A stretch of DNA of 64,000 nt. It comes from Halotia wernerae (GTDB taxonomy: Bacteria > Cyanobacteriota > Cyanobacteriia > Cyanobacteriales > Nostocaceae). The DNA is taken from the NCBI GenBank assembly GCA_034931985.1, contig JAYGHB010000013.1:25837-89836 (forward strand), given 5' to 3'. The position numbers were made by a program, and so were the translations under genes. The notes below the pieces were generated by a model. It ran no database searches, was not told where the DNA came from, and saw nothing but the letters and a program-made list of their open reading frames with translations. This document shows positions 18,241 through 26,819 of the stretch, in pieces; the stretch's first letter is position 1, and each line of letters starts with the position of its first letter.

Positions 18241-19503
18241 CTATTCCTTTTTATTTTTATTTTTAGCTGTTTTAGTAAAAATTCGGTAGTATAACCAGGT
18301 ACTTGTTTCCTTCAAGGGAAACAGCAGATATGTGAGAGGATTGATCGTCACAATAATATTGCGGTAATCCCTTCGTGCTAAAAACAGAATGGCACGAGCC
18401 ACCTGCGGTGCTGACATCACTCCATAGGGGTTTAGTTGGCTTTTAAACGGGCCGAGGATTAACTTGCGAATTATACAATCTCCATCCAACCGCTTCAGAG
18501 TCACAATATTCCCTAATGTCCGTTTACTGAGTTCGTAAAGCGGACTGAGAGCTGGGGACACCTCAGCCTCAGAAGTATTTACCCAGATTTCTTTAGTTGC
18601 CTTTGCTTGTGGCCCCGTTACAGTAGTCAAAAATATATCTATTAACCGTAATGCCGAAAAAGCATTAACCTCATAAGAAGAATTAATAGCCTGGGGTGTG
18701 CGGTTATCGTAAACATTAACTCCGTGGTTAATTATCAAAATATCAACTTTCTCTAAACTATCCTTTAGTTCAGCTTCATTACCCAATTGCCAAGAAACCA
18801 CTTTCAACTCATTGTGTGTTGCTAATTTTTCTGGGTTAGTGGTTAAGGCAACTACTTTAACATTGTGCTTGAGTAGTTCAGCTGTTAATGCTTGTCCCAG
18901 AGCGCCTGACGCTCCAGTTAAAGCTACGGTTTTACCCTTGAGTGAAAGTCCTGTACCAAGTATTTTATCCACGAGGGGAAAGACACCACTGTAATAAGCG
19001 TTGACATCATCAAAATGATGTCGCCAATGGTAAGACCGATTCACCCGCCAAACGGATGGAATTGTCTGTAAAGGGCCTGGTAAATGGTTGTAGTCTGTAT
19101 CAATTTTACCCTGGAAATATCGCACAGACGCACCCAATAAGAAAGTACAAGCATAGACTACTCCCAGCCATAACCCCATTTGGGGGACAACTAAGGCAAT
19201 GATCGTTAAGACTACTAATAAAAGAACCGACTCTAAAATATCGTGGTAAAGCTGGGAATCTTGGTAAGCTTTGAGGGAAACTACTGATAAATCTCGGCGA
19301 TATGCTATGTGGTGTTTATTATGCCATTTAGCCAGCCAACTGACTTGGTGACACAAAGCATGGTAACTATCTCTAAATACCTCCGCCAGTAACACAGAGA
19401 AGAACGCCCAAATCGTAAACTGCAAGCAGGTATTGACCAGAACCCAATCAATTTGTAACCTAGCCTCAATACCAGTCAAACTTTGAGCTAATGTTTTTAT
19501 CAT
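18241..19503 (-). CDS. Bifunctional sterol desaturase-like / short-chain dehydrogenase fusion
   Basis: A 420-residue two-domain protein from the ATG; an in-frame TTG 30 bp upstream is an alternative. The N-terminal half is membrane-embedded and has the His clusters of the fatty-acid hydroxylase superfamily: WHNKHH near residue 55 and SYHWRHHFDDVNAYY near residue 165. The second half is an SDR: GKTVALTGASGALGQALTAE, the NHG motif (ILIINHGVN) and a Tyr-x-x-x-Lys-like YELSKRT. It may hydroxylate or desaturate a lipid and reduce or oxidise the product. The fusion recurs in cyanobacteria; the substrate is not known. Confidence 0.83.
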   Translation of the reverse strand: MIKTLAQSLTGIEARLQIDWVLVNTCLQFTIWAFFSVLLAEVFRDSYHALCHQVSWLAKWHNKHHIAYRRDLSVVSLKAYQDSQLYHDILESVLLLVVLTIIALVVPQMGLWLGVVYACTFLLGASVRYFQGKIDTDYNHLPGPLQTIPSVWRVNRSYHWRHHFDDVNAYYSGVFPLVDKILGTGLSLKGKTVALTGASGALGQALTAELLKHNVKVVALTTNPEKLATHNELKVVSWQLGNEAELKDSLEKVDILIINHGVNVYDNRTPQAINSSYEVNAFSALRLIDIFLTTVTGPQAKATKEIWVNTSEAEVSPALSPLYELSKRTLGNIVTLKRLDGDCIIRKLILGPFKSQLNPYGVMSAPQVARAILFLARRDYRNIIVTINPLTYLLFPLKETSTWLYYRIFTKTAKNKNKKE

Positions 19504-19887
19504 ATTTTTCTGGATACCACTTTTCTTAACCAATCTTTATATTCCACCAAGAATGGATTAAGGTCGAGCTACAGAGCAAAATATTATTTTAGAGTTGAGT
19601 GCGCGTCTACATACATAAGTGTCCTCCCCTAGGATTCAGCAATTCCACAAAAAAAATTAATAAAAATTTCCCTACCATTAATGCTAAAAATATGCTGTTG
19701 TTTTCAAAGCGATCGCTCACATCTATAGAGCTTGTAGCTACTGTTAGTTAAAAAGAATTGCAACAAATAAGCTAAATTTTGAAGGCTACAGAGATATATA
19801 ATCCTTACTGCGTAAGACTTTGATACATTTAATTGATGTAATGGGTTTTACATTAGAAGTCATAGAACTCGCAGTAAGAAATTCTCT
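19504..19887. other. Divergent intergenic region
   Basis: About 380 bp between the desaturase/SDR gene and the CDF gene. It contains a HIP1 octamer and a small hairpin TAATG-GGTTTTA-CATTA about 40 bp before the CDF start, which could be an operator. No gene was recognised. Confidence 0.45.
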
Positions 19888-20790
19888 ATGACTTACGATA
19901 ATCGCACCGAAGTGCGAAAGGTTTTAATTATCACTCTAATTCTCAACCTGTTTGTTATGGGATTGAAAGCAGCTGTGGGGTATTGGACAGGTTCTTTAAG
20001 CTTGCTAGCTGATGCCTTGCATAGTGTGACAGATAGTGCCAACAATATTTTAGGATTAATTGCTAGTAAATTTTCTTCGCCACAACCCGATCGCGAACAT
20101 CCCTACGGACACCACAAATTTGAAGCTGTAGGAGCTTTAGGTATTGCAGCCTTTCTGGGAATCGCTTGTTTTGAAATTCTCCAAGGTGCGATCGAACGGA
20201 TTCTTAAAGGTGGGGCAATTGTCAGAATATCACCGCCTGAGTTGTGGTTATTACTAGTTGTGTTGGGTATAAATATTTTTGTGGCGTTTTACGAACGTAG
20301 TGTAGGTAAGCGGGTAGGCAGTTCAATTTTAATAGCTGATGCTACCCATACTATGAGCGATGTTTGGGTGACAATCTCAGTCATTGGCGGCTTGATAGGA
20401 GTTTGGTTAGGTTATCAATGGATGGATGTAGTTTTAGCTTTTCCGGTTGCTTTATTGGTATTTTGGAGTGGTTGGTCAGTTTTGAAAGAAAATTTACCTT
20501 GGCTTGTAGATCAAATGGCGATCGCACCAGAAGCAATACATGCGATCGCTGTTTCTGTACCTGGGGTGATTAACTGTCATGACATCGCCTCTCGTGGTGT
20601 TCTTGGTCGCCAAGTGTTCATTGAAATGCATTTAATCGTAGATGCACCAGATGTAGAAACCGCACACCACATCACCGAAGCAGTAGAAAGCCGACTAGAA
20701 GAACGCTTCAGCCCTGTGAGAATTGTCATTCACGTCGAGCCACCAGCATACGAGTCTGAGCAAATTAGCTTTGAACCTAAAACGAAGTAG
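19888..20790 (+). CDS. Cation diffusion facilitator (CDF) metal exporter
   Basis: A 300-residue transporter with about six helices in the first 210 residues and a cytosolic C-terminal domain. The metal site is visible as LLADALHSVTDSANN in helix 2 and LIADATHTMSDVWVT in helix 5; HPYGHHKFE is the conserved cytosolic loop. The C-terminal part (VSVPGVINCHDIASR, EMHLIVDAP) is the dimerisation domain. It exports a divalent cation such as Zn, Mn, Co or Fe in exchange for protons; the metal cannot be fixed by eye. It is monocistronic. Confidence 0.92.
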   Translation: MTYDNRTEVRKVLIITLILNLFVMGLKAAVGYWTGSLSLLADALHSVTDSANNILGLIASKFSSPQPDREHPYGHHKFEAVGALGIAAFLGIACFEILQGAIERILKGGAIVRISPPELWLLLVVLGINIFVAFYERSVGKRVGSSILIADATHTMSDVWVTISVIGGLIGVWLGYQWMDVVLAFPVALLVFWSGWSVLKENLPWLVDQMAIAPEAIHAIAVSVPGVINCHDIASRGVLGRQVFIEMHLIVDAPDVETAHHITEAVESRLEERFSPVRIVIHVEPPAYESEQISFEPKTK

Positions 20791-20851
20791 TACCAATTCT
20801 CTCAAATCTGGCGACAGATTAAAACTCGTAAACCCGATGAAACCTGAATTT

Positions 20852-20912
20852 CTTAATTACGAATTACGTTAGCGTAGCGGTAGCGAGTCCGCGAGCGTCA
20901 TTACGAATTACT
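20852..20912. repeat. Dispersed palindromic repeat
   Basis: The sequence between two copies of TTACGAATTA contains GTTAGCGTAGCGGTAGCGAG and TCCGCGAGCGTC, a GC-rich motif family that recurs in Nostoc-type intergenic DNA; related pieces occur at 62743-62775. It sits just downstream of the CDF gene and of the convergent glucokinase gene. Confidence 0.5.
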
Positions 20913-20913
20913 T

Positions 20914-21630
20914 TCATTTCTTCTCACTGCGCCACAAAGCAATACCGCCTAATAAACCAGTAATATTGGGGATGAGTTTCACGTTTAAGGGCAACTGAAG
21001 ATCTACTCTCACCGCTTCACCACCACCAATATAAAGGTAATCATAATTGAACAAATGGTGCAAAGATGCGATCGCCTTTTCTAAACGCCTGTTCCATCTT
21101 TTCTCACCAATTTTTTCTAACTCTGCACGCCCTAGTTGTTCTTCGTAAGTCTCCCCTTTGCGAAATGGATGATGTCCCATTTCCATATTTGGCACAAGTT
21201 TACCATCTACAAATAAAGCTGAACCAAACCCAGTGCCTAAGGTAATTACCAATTCCACGCCTTTACCAGCGATCGCGCCAAATCCTTGCATGTCGGCATC
21301 ATTAATTACCCGTACAGGTTTGTTTAAGCAGTTTGTTAATGCTGTTTCCAAGTCAAACCCAATCCAGTCTGGATGTAAATTCACTGCTGTTTCCGTGACT
21401 CCACACCTCACTACTCCCGGAAAACCTACCGAAACGCGATAAAATTCACCTTGAGCAGCTGCCAAAACAATAATTGCATTAATTACAACCTCAGGTGTAG
21501 CAGGTTGGGGTGTATCTAAACGCTTCCTTTCCGTTAAAGGAACCCCGGTAATATCTAACACCATAGCTTTGACACCACTACCGCCAATATCAACCGATAA
21601 GGTGCGAATCGATCCATTCTCTTCAGTCAT
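20914..21630 (-). CDS. ppgK: Polyphosphate glucokinase (ROK family)
   Basis: A 238-residue ROK-type kinase. LSVDIGGSGVKAMVLD is the phosphate-binding loop, NDADMQGFGAIAGKGVELVI holds the catalytic Asp, and LGTGFGSALFVDGKL is the second phosphate loop. The C-terminal YLYIGGGEAVRVDL is typical of the group. HHPFRKGETYEEQLGRAELE matches polyphosphate glucokinases, which phosphorylate glucose from polyphosphate as well as ATP. The protein is soluble. It is followed by a region rich in repeats and has no operon partner. Confidence 0.85.
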   Translation of the reverse strand: MTEENGSIRTLSVDIGGSGVKAMVLDITGVPLTERKRLDTPQPATPEVVINAIIVLAAAQGEFYRVSVGFPGVVRCGVTETAVNLHPDWIGFDLETALTNCLNKPVRVINDADMQGFGAIAGKGVELVITLGTGFGSALFVDGKLVPNMEMGHHPFRKGETYEEQLGRAELEKIGEKRWNRRLEKAIASLHHLFNYDYLYIGGGEAVRVDLQLPLNVKLIPNITGLLGGIALWRSEKK

Positions 21631-21838
21631 TGAGTTTCATCCTTGTTTGATTAGGGCATGGGGCATGGGAAAAAGAGGCAGCACTTCGACTCCTTTCGAC
21701 TGCGCTACTTCGACTACGCTCAGCACAAGTCAAGGCAAGCCGCTCAGTGACCGGGCAGGGAGCAGGGGGCAGAGGGGATGAAGAAAATTACCTCTTTCTT
21801 CCCTATTCCCTGTAGGCTGAGCGAGTCCCTGTAGACTG

Positions 21839-21933
21839 ATACCATTTCACGAAATTCTTGATACAAATCACTTTTCTTACTCCCCCGGCTTCCCCTGCTT
21901 GCCATCTGTATCAACCTTAAAGTGAAACGGTAT
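21839..21933. mobile_element. Nested palindromic repeat (MITE-like)
   Basis: The outer arms ATACCATTTCAC and GTGAAACGGTAT are inverted repeats with one mismatch. The inner arms TTGATACA (21858-21865) and TGTATCAA (21907-21914) are a perfect inverted pair. The region around it, 21690-21990, contains other repeats with TGTAGGCTGAGCGA and CTTCGACT motifs. No coding sequence is present. It lies in the 394-bp gap between the glucokinase and creatininase genes. Confidence 0.6.
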
Positions 21934-22024
21934 GAGCGAATCCTTGTAGGCTGAGCGAAGTCGAAGCCTACCTCCCCTTAGTCCCAGAATCCCATTAACA
22001 TAAAAATGACGCGACAGTAGAAAA

Positions 22025-22825
22025 ATGCACAGCTTTATTCCTCCAGAACGCTTTTTCCCCTACCTCACTTGGACTGACATCGAGACAATGCCGAATAAGG
22101 AAGATGTAGTCATCATCCAACCAGTCGGGGCAATTGAACAACATGGCCCCCATTTACCGCTAATTGTTGATGCTGCTATTGGTGTGGGGGTACTGGGTAA
22201 AGCATTAGAAAAGCTGGATGCGAGGATTCCTGTTTATGCTTTACCAACTCTCTATTATGGCAAATCTAACGAACACTGGCATTTTCCTGGCACGATTACT
22301 TTGAGTACCGAAACTCTCACAGCAATCATTATGGAAATGGGAGAAAGTATTTACAGAGCTGGGTTTAGAAAATTGGTGTTGATGAACTCCCACGGTGGAC
22401 AACCCCAAGTTATGCAAATGGCAGCGCGAGATTTGCACGTTAGGTATGATGATTTGTTAGTGTTTCCGCTATTTACTTGGCGCGTACCTCATATTACTAA
22501 AGAATTGCTGACTCCAAAAGAAGCAGAGCTAGGAATGCACGCCGCAGATGCAGAAACTAGTATTATGCTGGCAATTTTGCCGGAACAGGTTAAGATGGAG
22601 AAAGCTGTAGCTGAGTATCCACCAGAACATCCAGAAAATAGTCTACTGAGTTGGGAAGGTAAGTTACCTGTAGCTTGGGTGACGCGAGATATCAGTAAAA
22701 GTGGAGTCATCGGTGATCCTACAACTGCAACCAAGGAAAAAGGCGATCGCATCCTCGAATCTGTTTCTGATGGTTGGGTAAAGGTTCTTCAGGATATTTA
22801 CGCTTTTAAGCAACCCCATAAGTAA
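22025..22825 (+). CDS. Creatininase family protein (amidohydrolase)
   Basis: A 266-residue metal-dependent hydrolase. VGAIEQHGPHLPLIVDA supplies the first metal ligands (Glu, His, Asp), LMNSHGGQPQVM the next His, and MHAADAETSIMLAILP the Glu that completes the binuclear site. The family opens cyclic amides, as in creatininase or formamide hydrolases of pterin and flavin metabolism. No substrate-specific feature is recognised. It is preceded by a repeat-rich gap and followed by an unrelated membrane protein. Confidence 0.88.
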   Translation: MHSFIPPERFFPYLTWTDIETMPNKEDVVIIQPVGAIEQHGPHLPLIVDAAIGVGVLGKALEKLDARIPVYALPTLYYGKSNEHWHFPGTITLSTETLTAIIMEMGESIYRAGFRKLVLMNSHGGQPQVMQMAARDLHVRYDDLLVFPLFTWRVPHITKELLTPKEAELGMHAADAETSIMLAILPEQVKMEKAVAEYPPEHPENSLLSWEGKLPVAWVTRDISKSGVIGDPTTATKEKGDRILESVSDGWVKVLQDIYAFKQPHK

Positions 22826-22961
22826 TTCGAGAAAACCGTACCTATATTTTATCTAGATTTGCTAGTGTAAGAATAGTGTAAATATTGCTAGTAATGGTGG
22901 CATAGCTACTATACAGCTATCGGGCGACAAATTGTTATAGAAACACTAAGAGATCATAATT

Positions 22962-23465
22962 ATGACGGACTTTGAAACTAAGAGCCTCCGTTCTTATAGC
23001 CAAGAAGATGTGCAGAAAATTCTTCAATTTGCGATCGCCCGTCAAGCTGACGACCAAGACAAAGAATTTTCTTATGAGCAGCTGGTAGAGATAGCTACTG
23101 AGTTAGAAATATCGCCTGAGTGTTTAAACTTAGCAGAGCGCGACTGGCGATCGCAAGCCAGTGAAATCCAACAGCGCCGAGCTTTTGACACTTATCGCCT
23201 CACAAGATTTAAGAAGCGTTTTGGTAATTATGCCATTATCAATGGTTGTTTAATGCTGGTGGATTTTATCGGTGGTGGTGGTCTTAGTTGGTCGCTGTAT
23301 ATTTTGCTATTCTGGGGAATGGCAGTAGGGCTTGATGTTTGGAATACCTTTCAAGCGAAAGGCGAAGAATATGAAATCGCTTTCCAGAAGTGGCATCGTA
23401 AGCACCAATTTAAACAAACAATTAACACAGTTTTAAATAAGTGGTTCAAGGCGTGGCAAATGTGA
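22962..23465 (+). CDS. 2TM domain-containing protein
   Basis: A 167-residue protein. The N-terminal 70 residues are polar and helical (SQEDVQKILQFAIARQAD, LVEIATELEISPECLNL). A region with two hydrophobic segments (NYAIINGCLMLVDFIGGG, SWSLYILLFWGMAVGLDVW) and the following FQAKGEEYEIAFQKWHRKH match the small 2TM domain often attached to sensor kinases or standing alone. The function is unknown. It converges with the universal stress protein gene; the stops are only 5 bp apart. Confidence 0.75.
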   Translation: MTDFETKSLRSYSQEDVQKILQFAIARQADDQDKEFSYEQLVEIATELEISPECLNLAERDWRSQASEIQQRRAFDTYRLTRFKKRFGNYAIINGCLMLVDFIGGGGLSWSLYILLFWGMAVGLDVWNTFQAKGEEYEIAFQKWHRKHQFKQTINTVLNKWFKAWQM

Positions 23466-23470
23466 TCAAG

Positions 23471-24334
23471 TCAACGGAATAGCAAGACAGGAATATGACT
23501 ACTTCGGAGTATTTGTGCTGTCGTGCTACCAATGACTAAATGACGGATACGGCTGTGTCCGTAGGCTCCCATAATTAGTAGATTGATGTTTTGGGCTTCC
23601 ACATAACTAGCTATTTCCTGTTCTGGATTACCTTGGGTAAGTTTACAGATTGGCGTAAAACCACCTGCTGTTGTTTGGTGTTGAGCAATTTTCAAGTAGG
23701 CTTGTGCTACTTCATCCCCAGGTTTTTTCGCCACAGTCAGCAAATGTAATTCCAGCCCTTTAAAAGCGGGTGAGGTAACTAAAAACTCCAGTGCCTTTTG
23801 GCAACTCTTACCGCCATCGTCAGCTAAGAGAATGCGGTTAATCGGTTGATAGTTGCGTGATGTCACAAAGCTTGGCTTACTACTAGAACGTAATACCCGT
23901 TCTACGTTTGCACCTAGATGTCCTGAAGCAAACTCGGCATTTTCACCACGTTTACCCAATATGACTAAATCAGCTTGTGCTTCAAATTCATGGAAACTAT
24001 CCACCAAAAAACCAGTATGGTGAGTGAGTTTCACCTCGCTTATCCCTTGCTGTGCAAAAAACTGTTCTGCTGCTTGCAGGATGAGTTGTGCTTTGTGGTG
24101 GTTAATTTTGGCTTTTTCGTGTTCTAAATCTACTAACTGATTTAAAAGTTTGCGGGAAGCATCTATACCCAAACTCCCGCTAAAATCTCCAGTGGAAACA
24201 GCCTTTTGGGCGCGAATGTCACTGACATAAAGGATTTCGATGGAGGCTCCTAAACGCGGTGCTAACCAAGCAGCGTATTGATAGCTACTGTTAGAAAAGG
24301 AGGAACCATCTGTGCAGAGAAGGATTTTTTTCAT
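23471..24334 (-). CDS. Tandem universal stress protein
   Basis: A 287-residue protein made of two Usp domains. Domain one starts KILLCTDGSSFSNSSYQYAA and contains LVILGKRGENAEFASGHLGA; domain two starts RILLADDGGKSCQKAL and ends LIMGAYGHSRIRHLVIGSTT. The second domain has the ATP-type G-2x-G-9x-G(S/T) motif, while the first is degenerate. It lies only 4 bp after the SulP transporter gene on the same strand, so the two are co-translated, and it may regulate the transporter. Confidence 0.9.
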   Translation of the reverse strand: MKKILLCTDGSSFSNSSYQYAAWLAPRLGASIEILYVSDIRAQKAVSTGDFSGSLGIDASRKLLNQLVDLEHEKAKINHHKAQLILQAAEQFFAQQGISEVKLTHHTGFLVDSFHEFEAQADLVILGKRGENAEFASGHLGANVERVLRSSSKPSFVTSRNYQPINRILLADDGGKSCQKALEFLVTSPAFKGLELHLLTVAKKPGDEVAQAYLKIAQHQTTAGGFTPICKLTQGNPEQEIASYVEAQNINLLIMGAYGHSRIRHLVIGSTTAQILRSSHIPVLLFR

Positions 24335-24338
24335 AATT

Positions 24339-25820
24339 TTAGTGGTCAGCTAAGTTGTCCAAGCCTGCTGATTTGTTGTGAATAGCCAATTTTTCTAGTA
24401 ATGTGGCACTGGCTTCATTGAGTCCCACTAGATCTACTTCTACACCATTGCGGCGAAACTTAATCACAACCTTATCGATGACTGTAACTGCTGCTTGATC
24501 CCAAATATGGGCATTAGTTAAATCAATCTTCACACGCTCCAAATCTTCATAAAAATCGAATGCTGCTAAAAAATCATCTACTGATAAAAAGAACAATTGT
24601 CCAGAAAAACTATAGATGCGATGGGTTTGTTCAGAATTTAAAACTGTGTCAACAAAGACAACTTTGGCAATTTTGCGTGAAAAGAAGACTGTACTCATAA
24701 CCACGCCAACAACAACTCCAAGTGCCAAGTTATGGCTAAATACGGTGACTAAAACTGTTGTCACCATCACAGCTGTTTCACTTCTAGGCACTAAATGTAA
24801 AGTTTTCAGCGAATTCCAGCTAAAAGTGCCGATAGAAACCATAATCATCACTGCTACTAGCGATGCCATTGGAATCTGCTTTACCCAAGTGCCTAATGCC
24901 AGAATAAAAAACAGTAAGAACACACCTGCAACCAAGGTAGAAAGACGGGTGCGTCCACCAGACTTGATATTAATCACTGACTGACCAATCATGGCACAAC
25001 CTGCCATTCCCCCAAAGAAACCAGTAATCATATTGGCAATTCCTTGCCCTTGAGCTTCTGTATTTTTATTACTAGGAGTATCTGTAAGTTCGTCAAGTAG
25101 CGATGCTGTCAACAATGACTCCAGCAAACCCACAATTGATAAGGTGACTGCATAGGGAAAGATGATCTGGAGTGTCTCTAAGTTCAGTGGTACTTGGGGA
25201 ATTTTGAAAAAGGGTAAAGTTGTGGGCAATTCACCCATATCACCCACAGTAGGAACGTCAATCTTGCCGATGAGGGAAATGGCTGTCAGTACGACAATGG
25301 CAACCAATGGTGATGGTATGACTTTGGTAAATCGAGGTAATATATAAATGATCGCCAGACCGCCAGCTACCATCGGGTATACTTGCCAAGGAACATTCAT
25401 TAACTGCGGTAACTGTGCCATGAAGATGAGAATGGCTAAGGCATTCACAAAGCCAATCATCACAGCACGGGGAACGTATTTCAGCTTACTACCTAACTTC
25501 AGCCAAGCAAAAATGATCTGGATGATGCCCGTTAAAATCGTGGCTGCAAAAAGATATTCCAGTCCGTGTTGTTTCACCAAAGTAATCATCAGTAGTGCCA
25601 TTGCACCAGTAGCCGCTGAGATTAAACCTGGTCGTCCACCTATAAAAGCTGTGACTACAGCAATAATAAATGAGGCATATAGCCCAACTTTTGGATCTAC
25701 ACCTGCGATGATAGAAAAGGCGATCGCTTCTGGAATCAGTGCTAAAGCAACTAGTGTTCCTGCTAATATGTCTGTTTTGACATTGGATAACCACTCTTGC
25801 TGCAAAACTGTTGTATTCAA
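24339..25820 (-). CDS. SulP-family inorganic anion transporter with STAS domain
   Basis: A 493-residue transporter. The start is TTG, supported by GGAGG at 25826-25830, five bases upstream; no ATG is available nearby in frame. About 10-14 helices are followed by a cytosolic STAS domain from roughly residue 385 (FSGQLFFLSVDDFLAAFDFY). DILAGTLVALALIPEAIAFS and ISAATGAMALLMITLV are typical SulP segments. The family imports sulfate or bicarbonate; BicA of cyanobacteria belongs here, but this protein resembles another branch, so the substrate is left open. It is transcribed with the stress protein just downstream. Confidence 0.88.
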   Translation of the reverse strand: MNTTVLQQEWLSNVKTDILAGTLVALALIPEAIAFSIIAGVDPKVGLYASFIIAVVTAFIGGRPGLISAATGAMALLMITLVKQHGLEYLFAATILTGIIQIIFAWLKLGSKLKYVPRAVMIGFVNALAILIFMAQLPQLMNVPWQVYPMVAGGLAIIYILPRFTKVIPSPLVAIVVLTAISLIGKIDVPTVGDMGELPTTLPFFKIPQVPLNLETLQIIFPYAVTLSIVGLLESLLTASLLDELTDTPSNKNTEAQGQGIANMITGFFGGMAGCAMIGQSVINIKSGGRTRLSTLVAGVFLLFFILALGTWVKQIPMASLVAVMIMVSIGTFSWNSLKTLHLVPRSETAVMVTTVLVTVFSHNLALGVVVGVVMSTVFFSRKIAKVVFVDTVLNSEQTHRIYSFSGQLFFLSVDDFLAAFDFYEDLERVKIDLTNAHIWDQAAVTVIDKVVIKFRRNGVEVDLVGLNEASATLLEKLAIHNKSAGLDNLADH

Positions 25821-25830
25821 ATCATCCTCC

Positions 25831-26525
25831 GCTTTGGTTCAATTTAGGACACAGAAAACTTTCCTATCCCATTGTTTTGTCTTTTGAAAGTTTTACTGGC
25901 AGACTAAGCTTTGCATGGTTTGAATTTTAATGACACAGAAAACTTCTAACTCACAAATTAAATTTATGTCTTAATTTATGGCAATAAATAATAAAGGTCA
26001 AAAGACTCCAGGGTCATTTTCATTTGAGGTCATTAAAAGCTTACAATCCTTTTAACTGGTTTCTATAGCTTTTAAATAAAAATAGTCTGAATTATCACAA
26101 TCCAGCTATCTTTCATCACCAGTAATCAGTTAAGTAAGTAAGCGCGCCTAAATAAACATTGCTAATATATTGAAAGCAGATTTAGACCAATCTAATCACT
26201 TAAAACACACTAGAAACTTGATGCGTTAAACCCTATATTGAAAGACTTAGCTAAATTTTTAAGGCGGACAGTTTCTTTGTGTAATAGCAACTAAAACTTT
26301 CTCTGATCTTAACATCTGACTTGATTTTACCAATTACTAAAAGGCTGATAATACTTGTTAAACACGAATTTGATGATTACCTTTCACAATATCATACAAA
26401 TCTTAACATTGGCAACAAAAATATAAAAATAAACTCAAAAAAAGCAAAAATATTCCGGATTGCATATTTAGATACTGATAAAATTTAGGATTAATGATAT
26501 TTATCAACTTGACTTTTAAGAAAGT
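25831..26525. other. Intergenic region without recognised gene
   Basis: About 700 bp upstream of the SulP gene, strongly AT-rich with no supported ORF or RNA gene. It must hold the SulP promoter. Confidence 0.5.
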
Positions 26526-26627
26526 ATGGTTTTTACCCTAGCCCAACTCATCGATAAATTTGGGCTACAAATTGCAGAAGACAAGCAATTCTTTTTAGAG
26601 TAGCAGCAGAATTTACCAGATTCGTAA
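26526..26627 (+). pseudogene. Relic of a cyanobacterial restriction-endonuclease-like gene (N-terminus)
   Basis: From the ATG the frame reads FTLAQLIDKFGLQIAEDKQF then FLE, a TAG stop, QQNLPDS and a second stop. This matches from memory the N-terminus of a cyanobacterial protein family annotated as type I restriction R-like or Rpn-like nuclease, in which FGLQ is followed by QFFxEWQxNLP. The TAG stands exactly where Trp (TGG) is expected, so one base change and loss of the rest explain it. Nothing further of the gene is recognisable downstream. Confidence 0.45.
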
Positions 26628-26819
26628 TTCGTAATTATTTATAGAACTCCTATTTTGATTTTTGAAACAATTCAGTACACCTCATATCCTTTCTTCTACG
26701 TCTCTACCAAGAATTGGCTAAAATAATTTAACTTAGTCACGACTGAGAGGCATAAACCGTACAACCTCATGGTTGTCAAAAGTGTAAAATAACACCATAA
26801 ATTCACATATTGATCAGCT

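Noticed and set aside
25348..25887. + strand ORF of 179 codons opposite the SulP gene
   Set aside because: Antisense shadow of a well-defined transporter; Ala/Thr/Ile-rich composition follows from the complement.
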